The notes below the pieces were generated by a model, which was given only the letters and a program-made list of their open reading frames with translations, did no database searches and was not told the origin of the DNA. A stretch of 64,000 bases of DNA from Clavibacter michiganensis (lineage in GTDB: Bacteria > Actinomycetota > Actinomycetes > Actinomycetales > Microbacteriaceae), in assembly GCA_002150995.1 (NCBI GenBank), contig MDHJ01000001.1, positions 744,001 to 808,000 on the forward strand, written 5' to 3'. Made by a program: the position numbers and the translations under genes. Of this stretch, positions 10,483 through 17,788 are shown piece after piece (the stretch's first letter is position 1; each line of letters starts with the position of its first letter).

Positions 10483-11163
10483 TCAGCAGCAGTCGCAGGC
10501 CGCGACCTCGCGTTCGCCGGTGAGGGCGGACACGGGTGTGGTGCAGGCCTCGCCGCGCCATGCCTCGAGGCCCTCGCGGATGGCGAAGACGACGATCACG
10601 AGGCCGGCGACGGGGTCGGCCCAGGTCCACCCGAGGGTGAGGTTGAGGACGAGCCCGAGGAGCACGGCCGCGGACAGGTAGCTGCAGATGAGGGTCTGGT
10701 TCGAGTCCGCGACCGCGGACGCGGAGCCGAGCTCGGTGCCGGTGCGGCGCTCCAGGAGGCTGAGGAACGGCATGACGGCGAGGCTGACCGCGGCGAGCAC
10801 GATGCCGACGGGGGAGTGCTCCGGTTCGCGGAGGCCGGTGAGGGCGAGCACGGCGTCGACGCTCACGAACGCGGCGAGGCCGAAGAAGGAGACCGCGATG
10901 ACGCGGAGGGCGACGCGTTCGCGCTCCTCCGGGTCGGGGGCGGCGAACTGCCATGCCACCGCGGCGGCCGACAGCACCTCCACGATCGAGTCGAGGCCGA
11001 AGCCGACGAGCGCCGTGGAGGACGCGATGGTGCCGGCGGAGATGGCGACGACCGCCTCGACGACGTTGTAGGCGATGGTCGCCGCGACGATCCACCGGAT
11101 GCGGCGCCGCAGGAGCGCGCGCCGGGCGGGGGCCGGTCCCGCGGGGGCGAGGAGGGCGCTCAC
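10483..11163 (-). CDS. Cation diffusion facilitator-type metal exporter
   Basis: A 226-residue membrane protein matching the transmembrane domain of CDF exporters (Zn/Cd/Co efflux). Hydrophobic segments follow one another from residue 25; the metal-site region is seen in GLDSIVEVLSAAAVAW and in AVADSNQTLICSYLSA. It lacks the usual C-terminal cytoplasmic domain of about 80 residues and instead ends in a Cys-rich tail ACDCC. The GTG start overlaps the TGA of the cmtR gene, so the repressor and exporter are coupled. Regulation by the adjacent ArsR-type repressor is expected. Probable substrate is cadmium, lead or another thiophilic metal, inferred from the partner. Confidence 0.87.
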   Translation of the reverse strand: MSALLAPAGPAPARRALLRRRIRWIVAATIAYNVVEAVVAISAGTIASSTALVGFGLDSIVEVLSAAAVAWQFAAPDPEERERVALRVIAVSFFGLAAFVSVDAVLALTGLREPEHSPVGIVLAAVSLAVMPFLSLLERRTGTELGSASAVADSNQTLICSYLSAAVLLGLVLNLTLGWTWADPVAGLVIVVFAIREGLEAWRGEACTTPVSALTGEREVAACDCC

Positions 11164-11513
11164 GCGCCGGGCTCGCAGCAGAGCGGCACGTCGCAGTCGG
11201 CGTCGGCGCAGGGGGCGCCGTCGTCCACCGCGAGCACCACGTCCACGAGGGCGGCGAGGGCCCGGGCCAGGTGCGCGTCGGTGATCTCGTAGCGGGTCGA
11301 CCGGCCCTCGGGCACCGCGACGACGATCCCGCAGCCGCGGAGGCAGGTGAGGTGGTTCGAGACGTTCGAGCGGGTGAGCCCGAGCTCGCGGGCCAGCAGG
11401 CTGGGGTACCCGGGCCCCTGGAGCAGGGACAGCAGGATGCGGGAGCGCGTCGGATCGGCCATGGCGCGGCCGAGCCGGTTCATCACGTCGACGCGGGAGG
11501 CGATGGTCAGCAT
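11160..11513 (-). CDS. cmtR: CmtR-like ArsR/SmtB metal-sensing repressor
   Basis: A 117-residue winged-helix repressor that closely resembles mycobacterial CmtR, the Cd/Pb sensor. Seen: GRAMADPTRSRILLSLL, the recognition helix GLTRSNVSNHL, and the sensor cysteines in HLTCLRGCG. The C-terminal tail adds further cysteines (CADADCD, LCC), equivalent to the third ligand of CmtR. The start codon lies inside a perfect 34-bp inverted repeat (11506-11539), which implies autoregulation. The CDF exporter follows with a GTGA overlap. No SD is visible, so a leaderless transcript is possible. Confidence 0.9.
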   Translation of the reverse strand: MLTIASRVDVMNRLGRAMADPTRSRILLSLLQGPGYPSLLARELGLTRSNVSNHLTCLRGCGIVVAVPEGRSTRYEITDAHLARALAALVDVVLAVDDGAPCADADCDVPLCCEPGA

Positions 11514-11539
11514 CCGCTGACCATACAGCGGATGCTGAC
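11506..11539 (-). promoter_or_regulatory. Perfect inverted repeat operator at cmtR start
   Basis: 14-bp perfect arms, GTCAGCATCCGCTG and CAGCGGATGCTGAC, flank a 6-bp centre. The repeat spans the cmtR start codon, as expected for a self-repressing ArsR-family regulator. A dimer bound here would block both transcription and the metal exporter downstream. Confidence 0.8.
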
Positions 11540-11572
11540 GCGTCGCCAGCGCGGGTCCGTCCGAGCCGTCGG

Positions 11573-12304
11573 CTAGGCGCGGTCCGCGTCCGCCGCGTCC
11601 GCCGCGTCGCGCCGGGAGCGCTCGCGCACCCGCTCGATGTGCGCGCGCATCGCGACGGCGGCGGCCTCCGGGCCCTCGGCGACCGCGTCGATGATCGCCC
11701 GGTGCTCGTGCACCGCGTCGTCGGCGTCGTGCACGCCGGTGCGCATCGTCTGCCGCATGCGGTGCACGCGGGTGGAGATGGACTCCGACATGTCGAGGAG
11801 GAACGGGTTGCCGGTCGCCTCGAAGATGCGGTGGTGGAAGTCCCAGTCGACGACGAAGTACTCGCGGACGAGGCCCACGGGCATGTCGCCGTCGCCCGCT
11901 GCTGCGCGCACCCGGCGGGTGGTCTCCTCGTGGGCGGCGAGGGCCGCCTCGAGCGCGGGGACGAGGCGGGCCGGATCCTGGGCGGCCAGCGCCGCCGCCC
12001 CGCCCTCGAGCACGAGGCGCGCGTCGAACAGCGCCTCCAGCTGGTCCCCGGCGATGGGCGGCGCGACCCGGTAGCCCTTGTGCGCCTCGCGGGCGACGAG
12101 CCCCGTGCGCTCGAGCTGCACGAGCGCCTCGCGGACGGGCGTGGGGGAGACGTGCAGGTCCCGGGCGATCTGGTCGATCGCGAGACGGGAGCCGGGCTCG
12201 AGCGCCGATCCCATCAGCATGTCGAGCACGAGGTCGTAGACGCGGTCGCGCAGGCCCTGGCGCGCGGTCATCGAGGTCGCGTCGAGGGGGAGGCCGGTGG
12301 TCAC
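11573..12304 (-). CDS. GntR-family transcriptional regulator, FCD type
   Basis: A 243-residue regulator with an N-terminal winged helix (IDQIARDLHVSPTPVREALVQLE) and a C-terminal all-helical FCD ligand domain whose metal/ligand histidines are visible in DWDFHHRIFE and HEHRAIIDAV. It is the last gene of the kinase operon and overlaps the TpiA-like gene by GTGA. It is the natural candidate to bind the TCCTATAGGA palindromes at 8412 and 15393, because FCD-GntR proteins bind short palindromes and are usually encoded with the genes they control. The ligand is probably a sugar acid or phosphorylated intermediate (inference). Confidence 0.88.
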   Translation of the reverse strand: MTTGLPLDATSMTARQGLRDRVYDLVLDMLMGSALEPGSRLAIDQIARDLHVSPTPVREALVQLERTGLVAREAHKGYRVAPPIAGDQLEALFDARLVLEGGAAALAAQDPARLVPALEAALAAHEETTRRVRAAAGDGDMPVGLVREYFVVDWDFHHRIFEATGNPFLLDMSESISTRVHRMRQTMRTGVHDADDAVHEHRAIIDAVAEGPEAAAVAMRAHIERVRERSRRDAADAADADRA

Positions 12305-13122
12305 CAGGACAGTCTGCCGTCACCCGGCCGGATCCGCCGCCGGGCCTGCCCGGCGCGCGAGTGCACCTCGTCGAGGACGGCCGCGAGGGCGCGGGGGTCG
12401 TGCGCCGACCGGCCGAGGAACAGCCCGTCGACGTCGTCGCCGATGCGGGTGAGGAGCCCGGGCCCGGCGCTCCCGCCGTAGATGACCGACGATCCCGGGT
12501 GCGCGGGCAGCGCGCGGACGTGCGCGCGGAGCCCGCGGCACACCGCGCGGATGTGGGCGTCGGAGGCGGGCTCGGCGGCGCCGATCGCCCAGTGCGGCTC
12601 GTAGGCGACGACGATCCGGCCGCCGTGCCCCGCATCGCGCGCGAGCGACAGCGCGTCGTCGAGCTGCCGCGCGCACTCCCGCGCGGCGTCGCCGGCATCC
12701 TGCCGCGCCTCCTCGCCGATGCAGAGGACCGGGACCAGGGCGTTGCGGAGAGCCGCGTCGACCTTCCGCCGGACGACCTCGTCGGTCTCCCCGAAGAGGC
12801 GCCGCCGCTCGGCGTGGCCGACCTCCACGAAGGCGCCGCCGACCTCCCGGATCTGCCCGCCCGACACCTCGCCCGTGAACGCGCCCGCGTCCTCCGCGGC
12901 GAGGTCCTGCGCGCCCACGGCGGCGACGCCCCGGAGGATCCGCCCCGCCTCCGGCACCGCCAGGTACGACGGCAGCACGACGAGCTCCGCCTCCCCGCCC
13001 GTGACCGCCGGATGCGCGCGCGCCAGCCCGGCGACGGCCGCGCACCACTCGAGGGTGGCGGCGTGGCCGAGGTACATCTTGAGGCTCACGCCGACCACGG
13101 CCGGGGTCCGGGGCGCGCCCAC
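12301..13122 (-). CDS. Triosephosphate-isomerase-like sugar phosphate isomerase (LerI/EryH type)
   Basis: A 273-residue TIM homologue with the catalytic set intact: Lys in SLKMY, His in VGHAERRRLFGE and Glu in VAYEPHWAIGA, plus VLCIGE and VIYGGSAGP for phosphate binding. The substitution of SLKMY for the usual NWKMN at the N-terminus is typical of the tetrulose-phosphate isomerases (L-erythrulose 1-phosphate isomerase, LerI; EryH) rather than glycolytic TpiA. It sits in an operon with an RpiB-like isomerase and a DhaK-type kinase, the same trio that degrades erythrulose in mycobacteria. It is 5 nt downstream of the rpiB-like gene. Confidence 0.82.
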   Translation of the reverse strand: MGAPRTPAVVGVSLKMYLGHAATLEWCAAVAGLARAHPAVTGGEAELVVLPSYLAVPEAGRILRGVAAVGAQDLAAEDAGAFTGEVSGGQIREVGGAFVEVGHAERRRLFGETDEVVRRKVDAALRNALVPVLCIGEEARQDAGDAARECARQLDDALSLARDAGHGGRIVVAYEPHWAIGAAEPASDAHIRAVCRGLRAHVRALPAHPGSSVIYGGSAGPGLLTRIGDDVDGLFLGRSAHDPRALAAVLDEVHSRAGQARRRIRPGDGRLSW

Positions 13123-13126
13123 GGGG

Positions 13127-13588
13127 CTATCCGGCCTCGTACGCGCGGATCTCGTCGACCTTGTCGGCCGACGCGCTCGTCGTGTCGAACTCGTACGTCA
13201 GCCACTCGCGGACGTTCCGCCGCGCGAGCTCCAGCCCGACGACCCGCTGGCCCATGCAGAGCACCTGCGCGTCGTTGGAGAGCACGCTGCGCTCCACCGA
13301 GAAGCCGTCGTGCGCGGTGACGGCGCGGATCCCGGCCACCTTGTTCGCGGCGATGGCCATGCCGAGGCCCGTGCCGCAGATCAGGAGCGCGCGGTCGGCC
13401 TCGCCGCGCGCGACCATCTCGGCCGCCGTGGTCGCCACGGTGGGGTAGTTGGTGTGGCCGTCGGCGTCGACGCCCACGTCGACCACCGAGGCGACGAGCC
13501 CGCTCGCCTCGAGGTCCGCCTTGAGGGCCTCCTTGTGGTCGTAGCCCGCGTCGTCCGCGCCGACGACGATGCGCCAGGTCCTGGTCAT
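13127..13588 (-). CDS. RpiB/LacAB-family sugar phosphate isomerase (DerI/EryI type)
   Basis: A 153-residue cytoplasmic aldose-ketose isomerase of the RpiB family. It begins [17 protein letters not shown] and contains the catalytic cysteine and phosphate-binding loop in [15 protein letters not shown]. Members act as ribose 5-phosphate isomerase or as tetrose-phosphate isomerase. Here the neighbours (TpiA-like enzyme, fused DhaK-DhaL kinase) favour D-erythrulose 4-phosphate to D-erythrose 4-phosphate. It is preceded by GGAGGACAGC and lies 25 nt after the kinase gene, in the same operon. Confidence 0.85.
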   Translation of the reverse strand: MTRTWRIVVGADDAGYDHKEALKADLEASGLVASVVDVGVDADGHTNYPTVATTAAEMVARGEADRALLICGTGLGMAIAANKVAGIRAVTAHDGFSVERSVLSNDAQVLCMGQRVVGLELARRNVREWLTYEFDTTSASADKVDEIRAYEAG

Positions 13589-13613
13589 GCTGTCCTCCTC
13601 CTGCTGGTGTCCC

Positions 13614-15350
13614 TCACCGGTCGGCGAGGGTGCGGCCGACGGCCGCGGTGATGAGCGCGAGCGAGACGGCCCCCGGGTCCGTGGTGCCCACCGAGCGCTC
13701 GCCGTGCGACCGGGCGCGTCCCATGCCGGCCCGGAGCGCGGCGGTCGCGTCGGCGGCCTCCTGGGCGGCGGCGCTCGCGTCGGCCCACGCGTCGGCTAGC
13801 GGGGCGCCGGATCCGACGCGCTCCGCGAGCACGTCGGCGAACGGGACGAGCGCGTCGACCATGGTCTTGTCGCCGAGCGCCGCCTTGCCGTGGCCCATGA
13901 CGGCGTCGCGCGCGGCGCTGACGCCGGCCGCCACGGCCGGGGCGGTGACGGGATCCGCGTCCGCGTCGTCGAGGGCGTCGCCGACCGCCTGCAAGATGAG
14001 CCCCCACAGCGCGCCGGACGTGCCGCCGCCCTTGTCGGACCAGGCGTCGCCCGCCAGGCCGAGGACGGTGCGGGCACCGGCGCCCGCCGCGACGGCCGAC
14101 GCCGCGCGCTCGGCGGCGGCGCGGGATCCGCGCAGCATGCCGATGCCGTGGTCGCCGTCGCCCGCGACCGCGTCGAGGCGGCCGAGCTCGTCGGCGTGCT
14201 CCTCGACCACGTGGTGCGCGGCGTCGAGCGCCGCGGCGATCCGGGCGGCGGCCGCACGGGACGCGTCCGTCGCGTCGGGGATGGCGGCGTCGACCTCGTC
14301 GTCCTCGCGCGCGTCGACGGGCTGGAGCGCCGATCCGTCGAACGCGCCGCTGCGGAAGGCCGGGGTGTCGGCGGGCGCGGTCCACAGCCGCTCGAGCTCC
14401 TCGTCGAGCCAGAACAGCGTGAGCGAGGCGCCCGCCATGTCGAAGCTGGTGCAGAACTCGCCGACCTGCGGGTCGACGAGGGTGATGCCCGCCTCCTCCA
14501 GCAGGTCCGCGACCCGCGTGAAGACCACGTACAGCTCCTCGTTCTTCACCGAGCCGAGGCCGTTGAGGACGGGGACCACCCGCGCGCCCCGCACCTCGAC
14601 CCCGTCGGGGACCTCCGCCTCGGCGAGCAGGTGCCGCACGAAGAGCTCGGCCAGGCCGTCGGCGGAGGGGATGTCGGTCTCGTCGATGCCGGGCTCGCCG
14701 TGGATCCCGAGCCCGATCGCCATGCGCCCCTCCGGCACGGAGAACAGCGGCTCGTCCGCCCCGGGCAGGGTGCAGCCCGTGAAGGCGACGCCCATGGACC
14801 GGGTGCGCGCGTTGGCGTGCCGGGCGATCCGCTCGGCGCCGTCGAGGTCGTAGCCCGCGGCGGAGGCCGCGCCGGCCGCCTTGAAGACGGTGAGGTCGCC
14901 CGCGATGCCGCGGCGCCGCTCCTGCTCATCAGGCCCGGCGCTGAAGATGTCATCGGTCACGACGACGGTGCGGCAGTCGATCCCGTCGCGCCGCACCCGC
15001 TCCTGCGCGTCGTCGAAGTGCAGCACGTCGCCCGCGTAGTTGCCGTAGAGGAGGAGCGCGCCGCGGCCCTGGTCGCTGGAGCGGATCACCGACTCCACCT
15101 GGTGCGCGGAGGGCGACGCGAAGAGGTTGCCCATGGCGGCGCCGTGCGCGAGCCCGGGGCCGACCAGCCCGCCGAACGCGGGGTAGTGGCCCGAGCCGCC
15201 GCCGATGACGACCGCCACCTCGGGCTCGGCCGAGCGGGTGGAGCGGCAGACGCCGCCGTGCACCCGCCGGACCCACCGGCCGTTGGCGCGCACGAAGCCC
15301 GCTGTCATGTCGTCGGCGAAGTCCGCGGGGTCGTTCCAGAGCCGGGTCAT
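13614..15350 (-). CDS. Fused DhaK-DhaL ATP-dependent ketose kinase (dihydroxyacetone or erythrulose kinase)
   Basis: A 578-residue single-chain ATP-dependent kinase. The DhaK domain (about 1-330) has [12 protein letters not shown] and the histidine that covalently holds the ketone in LGIHGEPG. The DhaL ATP-binding domain (about 370-578) shows the Mg-binding [12 protein letters not shown] and [14 protein letters not shown]. Substrates in this family are dihydroxyacetone or erythrulose; the company of TpiA-like and RpiB-like isomerases favours L-erythrulose (LerK) or D-erythrulose (DerK). It is first in a four-gene operon ending in the FCD-GntR regulator, with ATCCTATAGGAT 43 nt upstream of the ATG and an SD GAGGAGGA. 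Confidence 0.9.
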   Translation of the reverse strand: MTRLWNDPADFADDMTAGFVRANGRWVRRVHGGVCRSTRSAEPEVAVVIGGGSGHYPAFGGLVGPGLAHGAAMGNLFASPSAHQVESVIRSSDQGRGALLLYGNYAGDVLHFDDAQERVRRDGIDCRTVVVTDDIFSAGPDEQERRRGIAGDLTVFKAAGAASAAGYDLDGAERIARHANARTRSMGVAFTGCTLPGADEPLFSVPEGRMAIGLGIHGEPGIDETDIPSADGLAELFVRHLLAEAEVPDGVEVRGARVVPVLNGLGSVKNEELYVVFTRVADLLEEAGITLVDPQVGEFCTSFDMAGASLTLFWLDEELERLWTAPADTPAFRSGAFDGSALQPVDAREDDEVDAAIPDATDASRAAAARIAAALDAAHHVVEEHADELGRLDAVAGDGDHGIGMLRGSRAAAERAASAVAAGAGARTVLGLAGDAWSDKGGGTSGALWGLILQAVGDALDDADADPVTAPAVAAGVSAARDAVMGHGKAALGDKTMVDALVPFADVLAERVGSGAPLADAWADASAAAQEAADATAALRAGMGRARSHGERSVGTTDPGAVSLALITAAVGRTLADR

Positions 15351-15392
15351 CCGTCAAGTCCTCCTCGTCGAGCACGCGATCGTGATGAGGAG

Positions 15393-15404
15393 ATCCTATA
15401 GGAT
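15393..15404 (-). promoter_or_regulatory. ATCCTATAGGAT operator of ketose kinase operon
   Basis: A perfect 12-bp palindrome in an AT-rich patch upstream of the kinase gene. On the minus strand it reads AATATCCTATAGGATCTC, and TATCCT or TATAGG could double as the -10, so binding would block RNA polymerase. The same core occurs at 8412-8421. Confidence 0.7.
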
Positions 15405-15456
15405 ATTGGATCCATCCCGCAGGGTCCGGGCGAGACGGGTGGGGCCGATCAGCCGA

Positions 15457-16155
15457 TCAGCCGGTGCGTCCCTCCGCCCGGAGGACCTCCGCCGCCACGT
15501 CGCGCAGGCGCCGGGACGTCGACCGCGCCTGCCGGCGCAGCACGGTGAAGGCCTCGTCGACCGTGATGCCCATGCGCTGCGCGATCGCGCCCTTCGCCTG
15601 CTCGATCACGACGCGGCTGTCGAGCGCCAGCTGCAGCTGGTCGCCGAGGGCGTTGCTGCGGTCGAGCGCGTGCTGCTGCAGCACGCTCAGGGTGGCGAGG
15701 TCCGCCAGCGTCTGCACGAGCGCCGCGTCCCGGTCGCTGAGCGGCCCGGGCTCGGGGGAGAAGAGGCAGAGCGACCCGAGGGTCCGCCCGCGCAGGCGCA
15801 TGGGCGTGGCGTGCGCCGCCCGGAAGCCGCCCTCGGCGGCGAGCCGGGAGAAGCGCGGCCAGGCGTCGGCGCGGTCCGCGATCTCGGGGACCTCGATGGG
15901 CTCGCCGCCGCGCACGCAGTCGAGCGCCGGGCCCTCGAGGGCGCCGAGCTGCGCCTCCTCCACGTCCGTCGCGCGTTCGCTCGTGGACGCGACGACGTGG
16001 AGGTCGCCGCCCGCGTCGACGAGCACGATCCCGCCCTCGGTCGCGGACGTGTGCCGCGTGCTCGCGCGCACGAGGTCCGCGAGGACGTCGAGCACGTCGG
16101 AGTCGGCGAGGGAGTCGGCCAGGGCGCTGAAGGCGTCGTCGTCGGGTTCGCTCAT
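15457..16155 (-). CDS. GAF and ANTAR domain RNA-binding antiterminator
   Basis: A 232-residue cytoplasmic regulator. Residues about 25-165 form a GAF sensor domain (TPMRLRGRTLGSLCLF). Residues about 175-230 form an ANTAR RNA-binding domain: LALDSRVVIEQAKGAIAQRMGI and VLRRQARSTSRRL. ANTAR proteins bind paired hexanucleotide hairpins in nascent RNA and prevent termination. TAACGT lies 6 nt before the ATG, so the gene is probably leaderless and separate from the kinase operon. The signal sensed and target transcripts are unknown; no paired ANTAR hairpin was identified. Confidence 0.88.
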   Translation of the reverse strand: MSEPDDDAFSALADSLADSDVLDVLADLVRASTRHTSATEGGIVLVDAGGDLHVVASTSERATDVEEAQLGALEGPALDCVRGGEPIEVPEIADRADAWPRFSRLAAEGGFRAAHATPMRLRGRTLGSLCLFSPEPGPLSDRDAALVQTLADLATLSVLQQHALDRSNALGDQLQLALDSRVVIEQAKGAIAQRMGITVDEAFTVLRRQARSTSRRLRDVAAEVLRAEGRTG

Positions 16156-16216
16156 GACTCCACGTTAGGCCGGTGCGGTCGGGTGGGGGAGGGGGCGCCG
16201 GTTCCGGCGCCGGGTG

Positions 16217-16513
16217 CTACGCGGGGTCGTGCGTCCCGTCGTCGAACGCCGCCAGGGACGCGTGGGGGTCGGTCGGCTCGGGTTCGCGGCGGACGTCCTC
16301 CGCGAGGACGCGCGCCTCGTCGAGGATCCGGACGGCCACCGGCGCGGGGACCGTCCAGGTGAGGGTGGCGGTCACGGTCGCGACGTCGTCCTCCGTGATC
16401 CCCGTCCCCGTGAAGTCCACGCGCACGTCGCGCGTCTCGGAGCGCACGCCGGCGCCCGCGTCGAGCGCGGCGACGATGCGCTCGTCGTCGTAGGGGATGT
16501 TGCTGATGGCCAT
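16217..16513 (-). CDS. Small hypothetical protein
   Basis: A 98-residue acidic protein not recognised by name. It begins MAISNIPYDDERIV and has alternating beta-strand-like segments (TRDVRVDFTGTGI, VATVTATLTWTVP) and an acidic tail. There is no signal peptide or membrane segment. It lies between the GAF-ANTAR gene and a DUF7882-type gene on the same strand. GC-rich codon use matches its neighbours, supporting a real gene. Confidence 0.55.
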   Translation of the reverse strand: MAISNIPYDDERIVAALDAGAGVRSETRDVRVDFTGTGITEDDVATVTATLTWTVPAPVAVRILDEARVLAEDVRREPEPTDPHASLAAFDDGTHDPA

Positions 16514-16564
16514 GAGGCCCTTCCGGATGGTGGAGCGCGACGACGGGCGGAGGCCCGTCGGTGG

Positions 16565-16897
16565 TCAACCGGCCGCGGGGGGCTGAGCCGGGGAGGCGGG
16601 CGAGGCGGGCTCCCGCACGAGGTGCAGGCCGGCCGACGTGTTCGCGGCGAGCATCATCGCCTCGACCCAGGCCATGTTGATCGCCGGGGCGCGACCGCCG
16701 AGGTAGACGAACTCCAGGGGGATCTCGGGGGCGATCCAGATGGTGCGCCGCCCGTCGCCCTCGGAGGGGGGGTTCTTCCAGGAGAACGAGAAGCTCTCCT
16801 TGCGGCGGAGCTTGTTGATGATGACGATCTGCAGGTGCGCGAGCGCGCGGTCCTCCATCTCGGTGCGGCTGCGGGAGTCGTAGATGAGGTGGCCCAT
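16565..16897 (-). CDS. DUF7882-type small conserved protein
   Basis: A 110-residue protein of a kind common in Microbacteriaceae: MGHLIYDSRSRTEMEDRALAHLQIVI, then a KLRRKESFSFSWK segment, and a C-terminal part with FVYLGGRAPAINMAWVEAMM. Such proteins are sometimes labelled as ATP-dependent DNA ligase, but there is no ligase motif here, so that name should not be used. The ATG at 16897 was chosen because GGGAGAGA lies 9 nt upstream. Function unknown. Confidence 0.7.
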   Translation of the reverse strand: MGHLIYDSRSRTEMEDRALAHLQIVIINKLRRKESFSFSWKNPPSEGDGRRTIWIAPEIPLEFVYLGGRAPAINMAWVEAMMLAANTSAGLHLVREPASPASPAQPPAAG

Positions 16898-17138
16898 GTC
16901 CGGCTCTCTCCCTTCATCCAGACGCGGGAGGCTCCCGCGTCGTCGCGCTGTCCGCGTTCGATGCGAGGGGACGGGGCTGCTCGGACGCATCGACGCGATG
17001 AGGACGCTGGGGCGTGGCTCGAGGGCGTGGATCGAGACTAGCCACGGCTCGTCCGGGGCCGCGAATCGGGCGCGGACCCTTGACATCCGGTCCGCCGCTC
17101 CGGTCGCGCGGTCGCGGCCGCGTCGCGGCCGCGAGAGG

Positions 17139-17179
17139 GAGCCCGGGACGACGCGGGGGGCGGGCGTCGTCCCGGGCTC
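17139..17179 (-). terminator. Perfect 15-bp stem hairpin
   Basis: Arms GAGCCCGGGACGACG (17139-17153) and CGTCGTCCCGGGCTC (17165-17179) enclose an 11-nt G-rich loop. It probably ends transcription coming from the 17370-17714 gene. Confidence 0.6.
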
Positions 17180-17181
17180 GT

Positions 17182-17210
17182 CCCACGGCGTCATTCGGGT
17201 ACGCCGTGGG
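17182..17210 (-). terminator. Second hairpin of tandem terminator
   Basis: CCCACGGCGT and ACGCCGTGGG form a perfect 10-bp stem with a 9-nt loop, 3 nt from the previous hairpin. On the minus strand this is the first one reached by polymerase. Confidence 0.55.
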
Positions 17211-17369
17211 CGGGACGACGCGGCGGGCGCCCTCGACGAGGGCGACGGCCGGGTCCTCCGTCCGGGTCCGTGCGGGTACACGATCCTGCCGCTGAAGGTA
17301 GCGACCCTCACGGGTCCCTGCTCGTTCCCGCCCGACCCTTGACTCCGCGACACCGGATCCATTAGAGCA

Positions 17370-17714
17370 TCACTCGAACCGGAAGTGGTCCTCGTCCGCG
17401 ACGCTCCCAGGGTGGGTCTCGCCGGCGGACACGGCCTCGGGCCTCTCCCAGCGGTCGATCCGCGACCGCATGAGCGCCACGGCCTCGGCGTTGTCGGGCG
17501 CGGGCAGCCGCGTCGTCGCGGTATCCGCCATGAGCGGCGCCCCGGCGGTGAGGAGGAACGTCGCGTCCACCTCGTCCCCGTCGGAGCTCAGGGCGCGGAG
17601 GGTGATGCCGTCCCCGCGCCCGTGGCTGGCCAGCACGGCCGCGTACTCGATGAGGGTGTCGGCGGCCTCGTCACCCAGGAGGAGCGACTTCTCGGCGTAG
17701 GTGATGTGCTTCAT
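17370..17714 (-). CDS. Small hypothetical protein
   Basis: A 114-residue protein of unknown function. It begins MKHITYAEKSLLLGDEAADTLIEYA and continues with beta-strand-like DGITLRALSSDGDEVDATFLLTAG, a pattern seen in small proteins of Microbacteriaceae. It has no signal or membrane segment. TAGCCT lies exactly 7 nt before the ATG and there is no SD, so it is predicted to be leaderless; this supports the chosen start over an upstream GTG at 17750. It is followed by the tandem hairpins. Confidence 0.65.
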   Translation of the reverse strand: MKHITYAEKSLLLGDEAADTLIEYAAVLASHGRGDGITLRALSSDGDEVDATFLLTAGAPLMADTATTRLPAPDNAEAVALMRSRIDRWERPEAVSAGETHPGSVADEDHFRFE

Positions 17715-17721
17715 GGCGCTG

Positions 17722-17727
17722 AGGCTA
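17722..17727 (-). promoter_or_regulatory. Leaderless -10 (TAGCCT)
   Basis: TAGCCT on the minus strand ends 7 nt before the ATG at 17714, the same arrangement as at 1280-1285. Confidence 0.5.
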
Positions 17728-17788
17728 GGCGCGCGGATCCGGATCGCCACCGCCCTTGACTCGACGGGTGGGCGAGGGGAAGGGCCGC

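Larger units (their letters stand above)
16898..17369. other. Non-coding stretch with strong hairpins
   Basis: Nothing convincing as a gene. It contains two consecutive stem-loops (17139-17210) and a perfect TTGACA at about 17080 without a matching -10. The DUF7882 promoter is probably in the left part; TAGTCT on the minus strand near 17040 is a possible -10. Confidence 0.5.

Noticed and set aside
12301..13122. The TpiA-like gene as the glycolytic triosephosphate isomerase
   Set aside because: It is in a ketose-kinase operon under a GntR regulator, not with gapA-pgk, and has SLKMY instead of the usual N-terminal NWKMN.
16565..16897. ATP-dependent DNA ligase label for the small DUF7882-type protein
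   Set aside because: At 110 residues and without the KxDG ligase motif it cannot be a ligase.
17078..17084. TTGACA as a plus-strand promoter
   Set aside because: No -10 element at the proper distance and no plus-strand gene follows.
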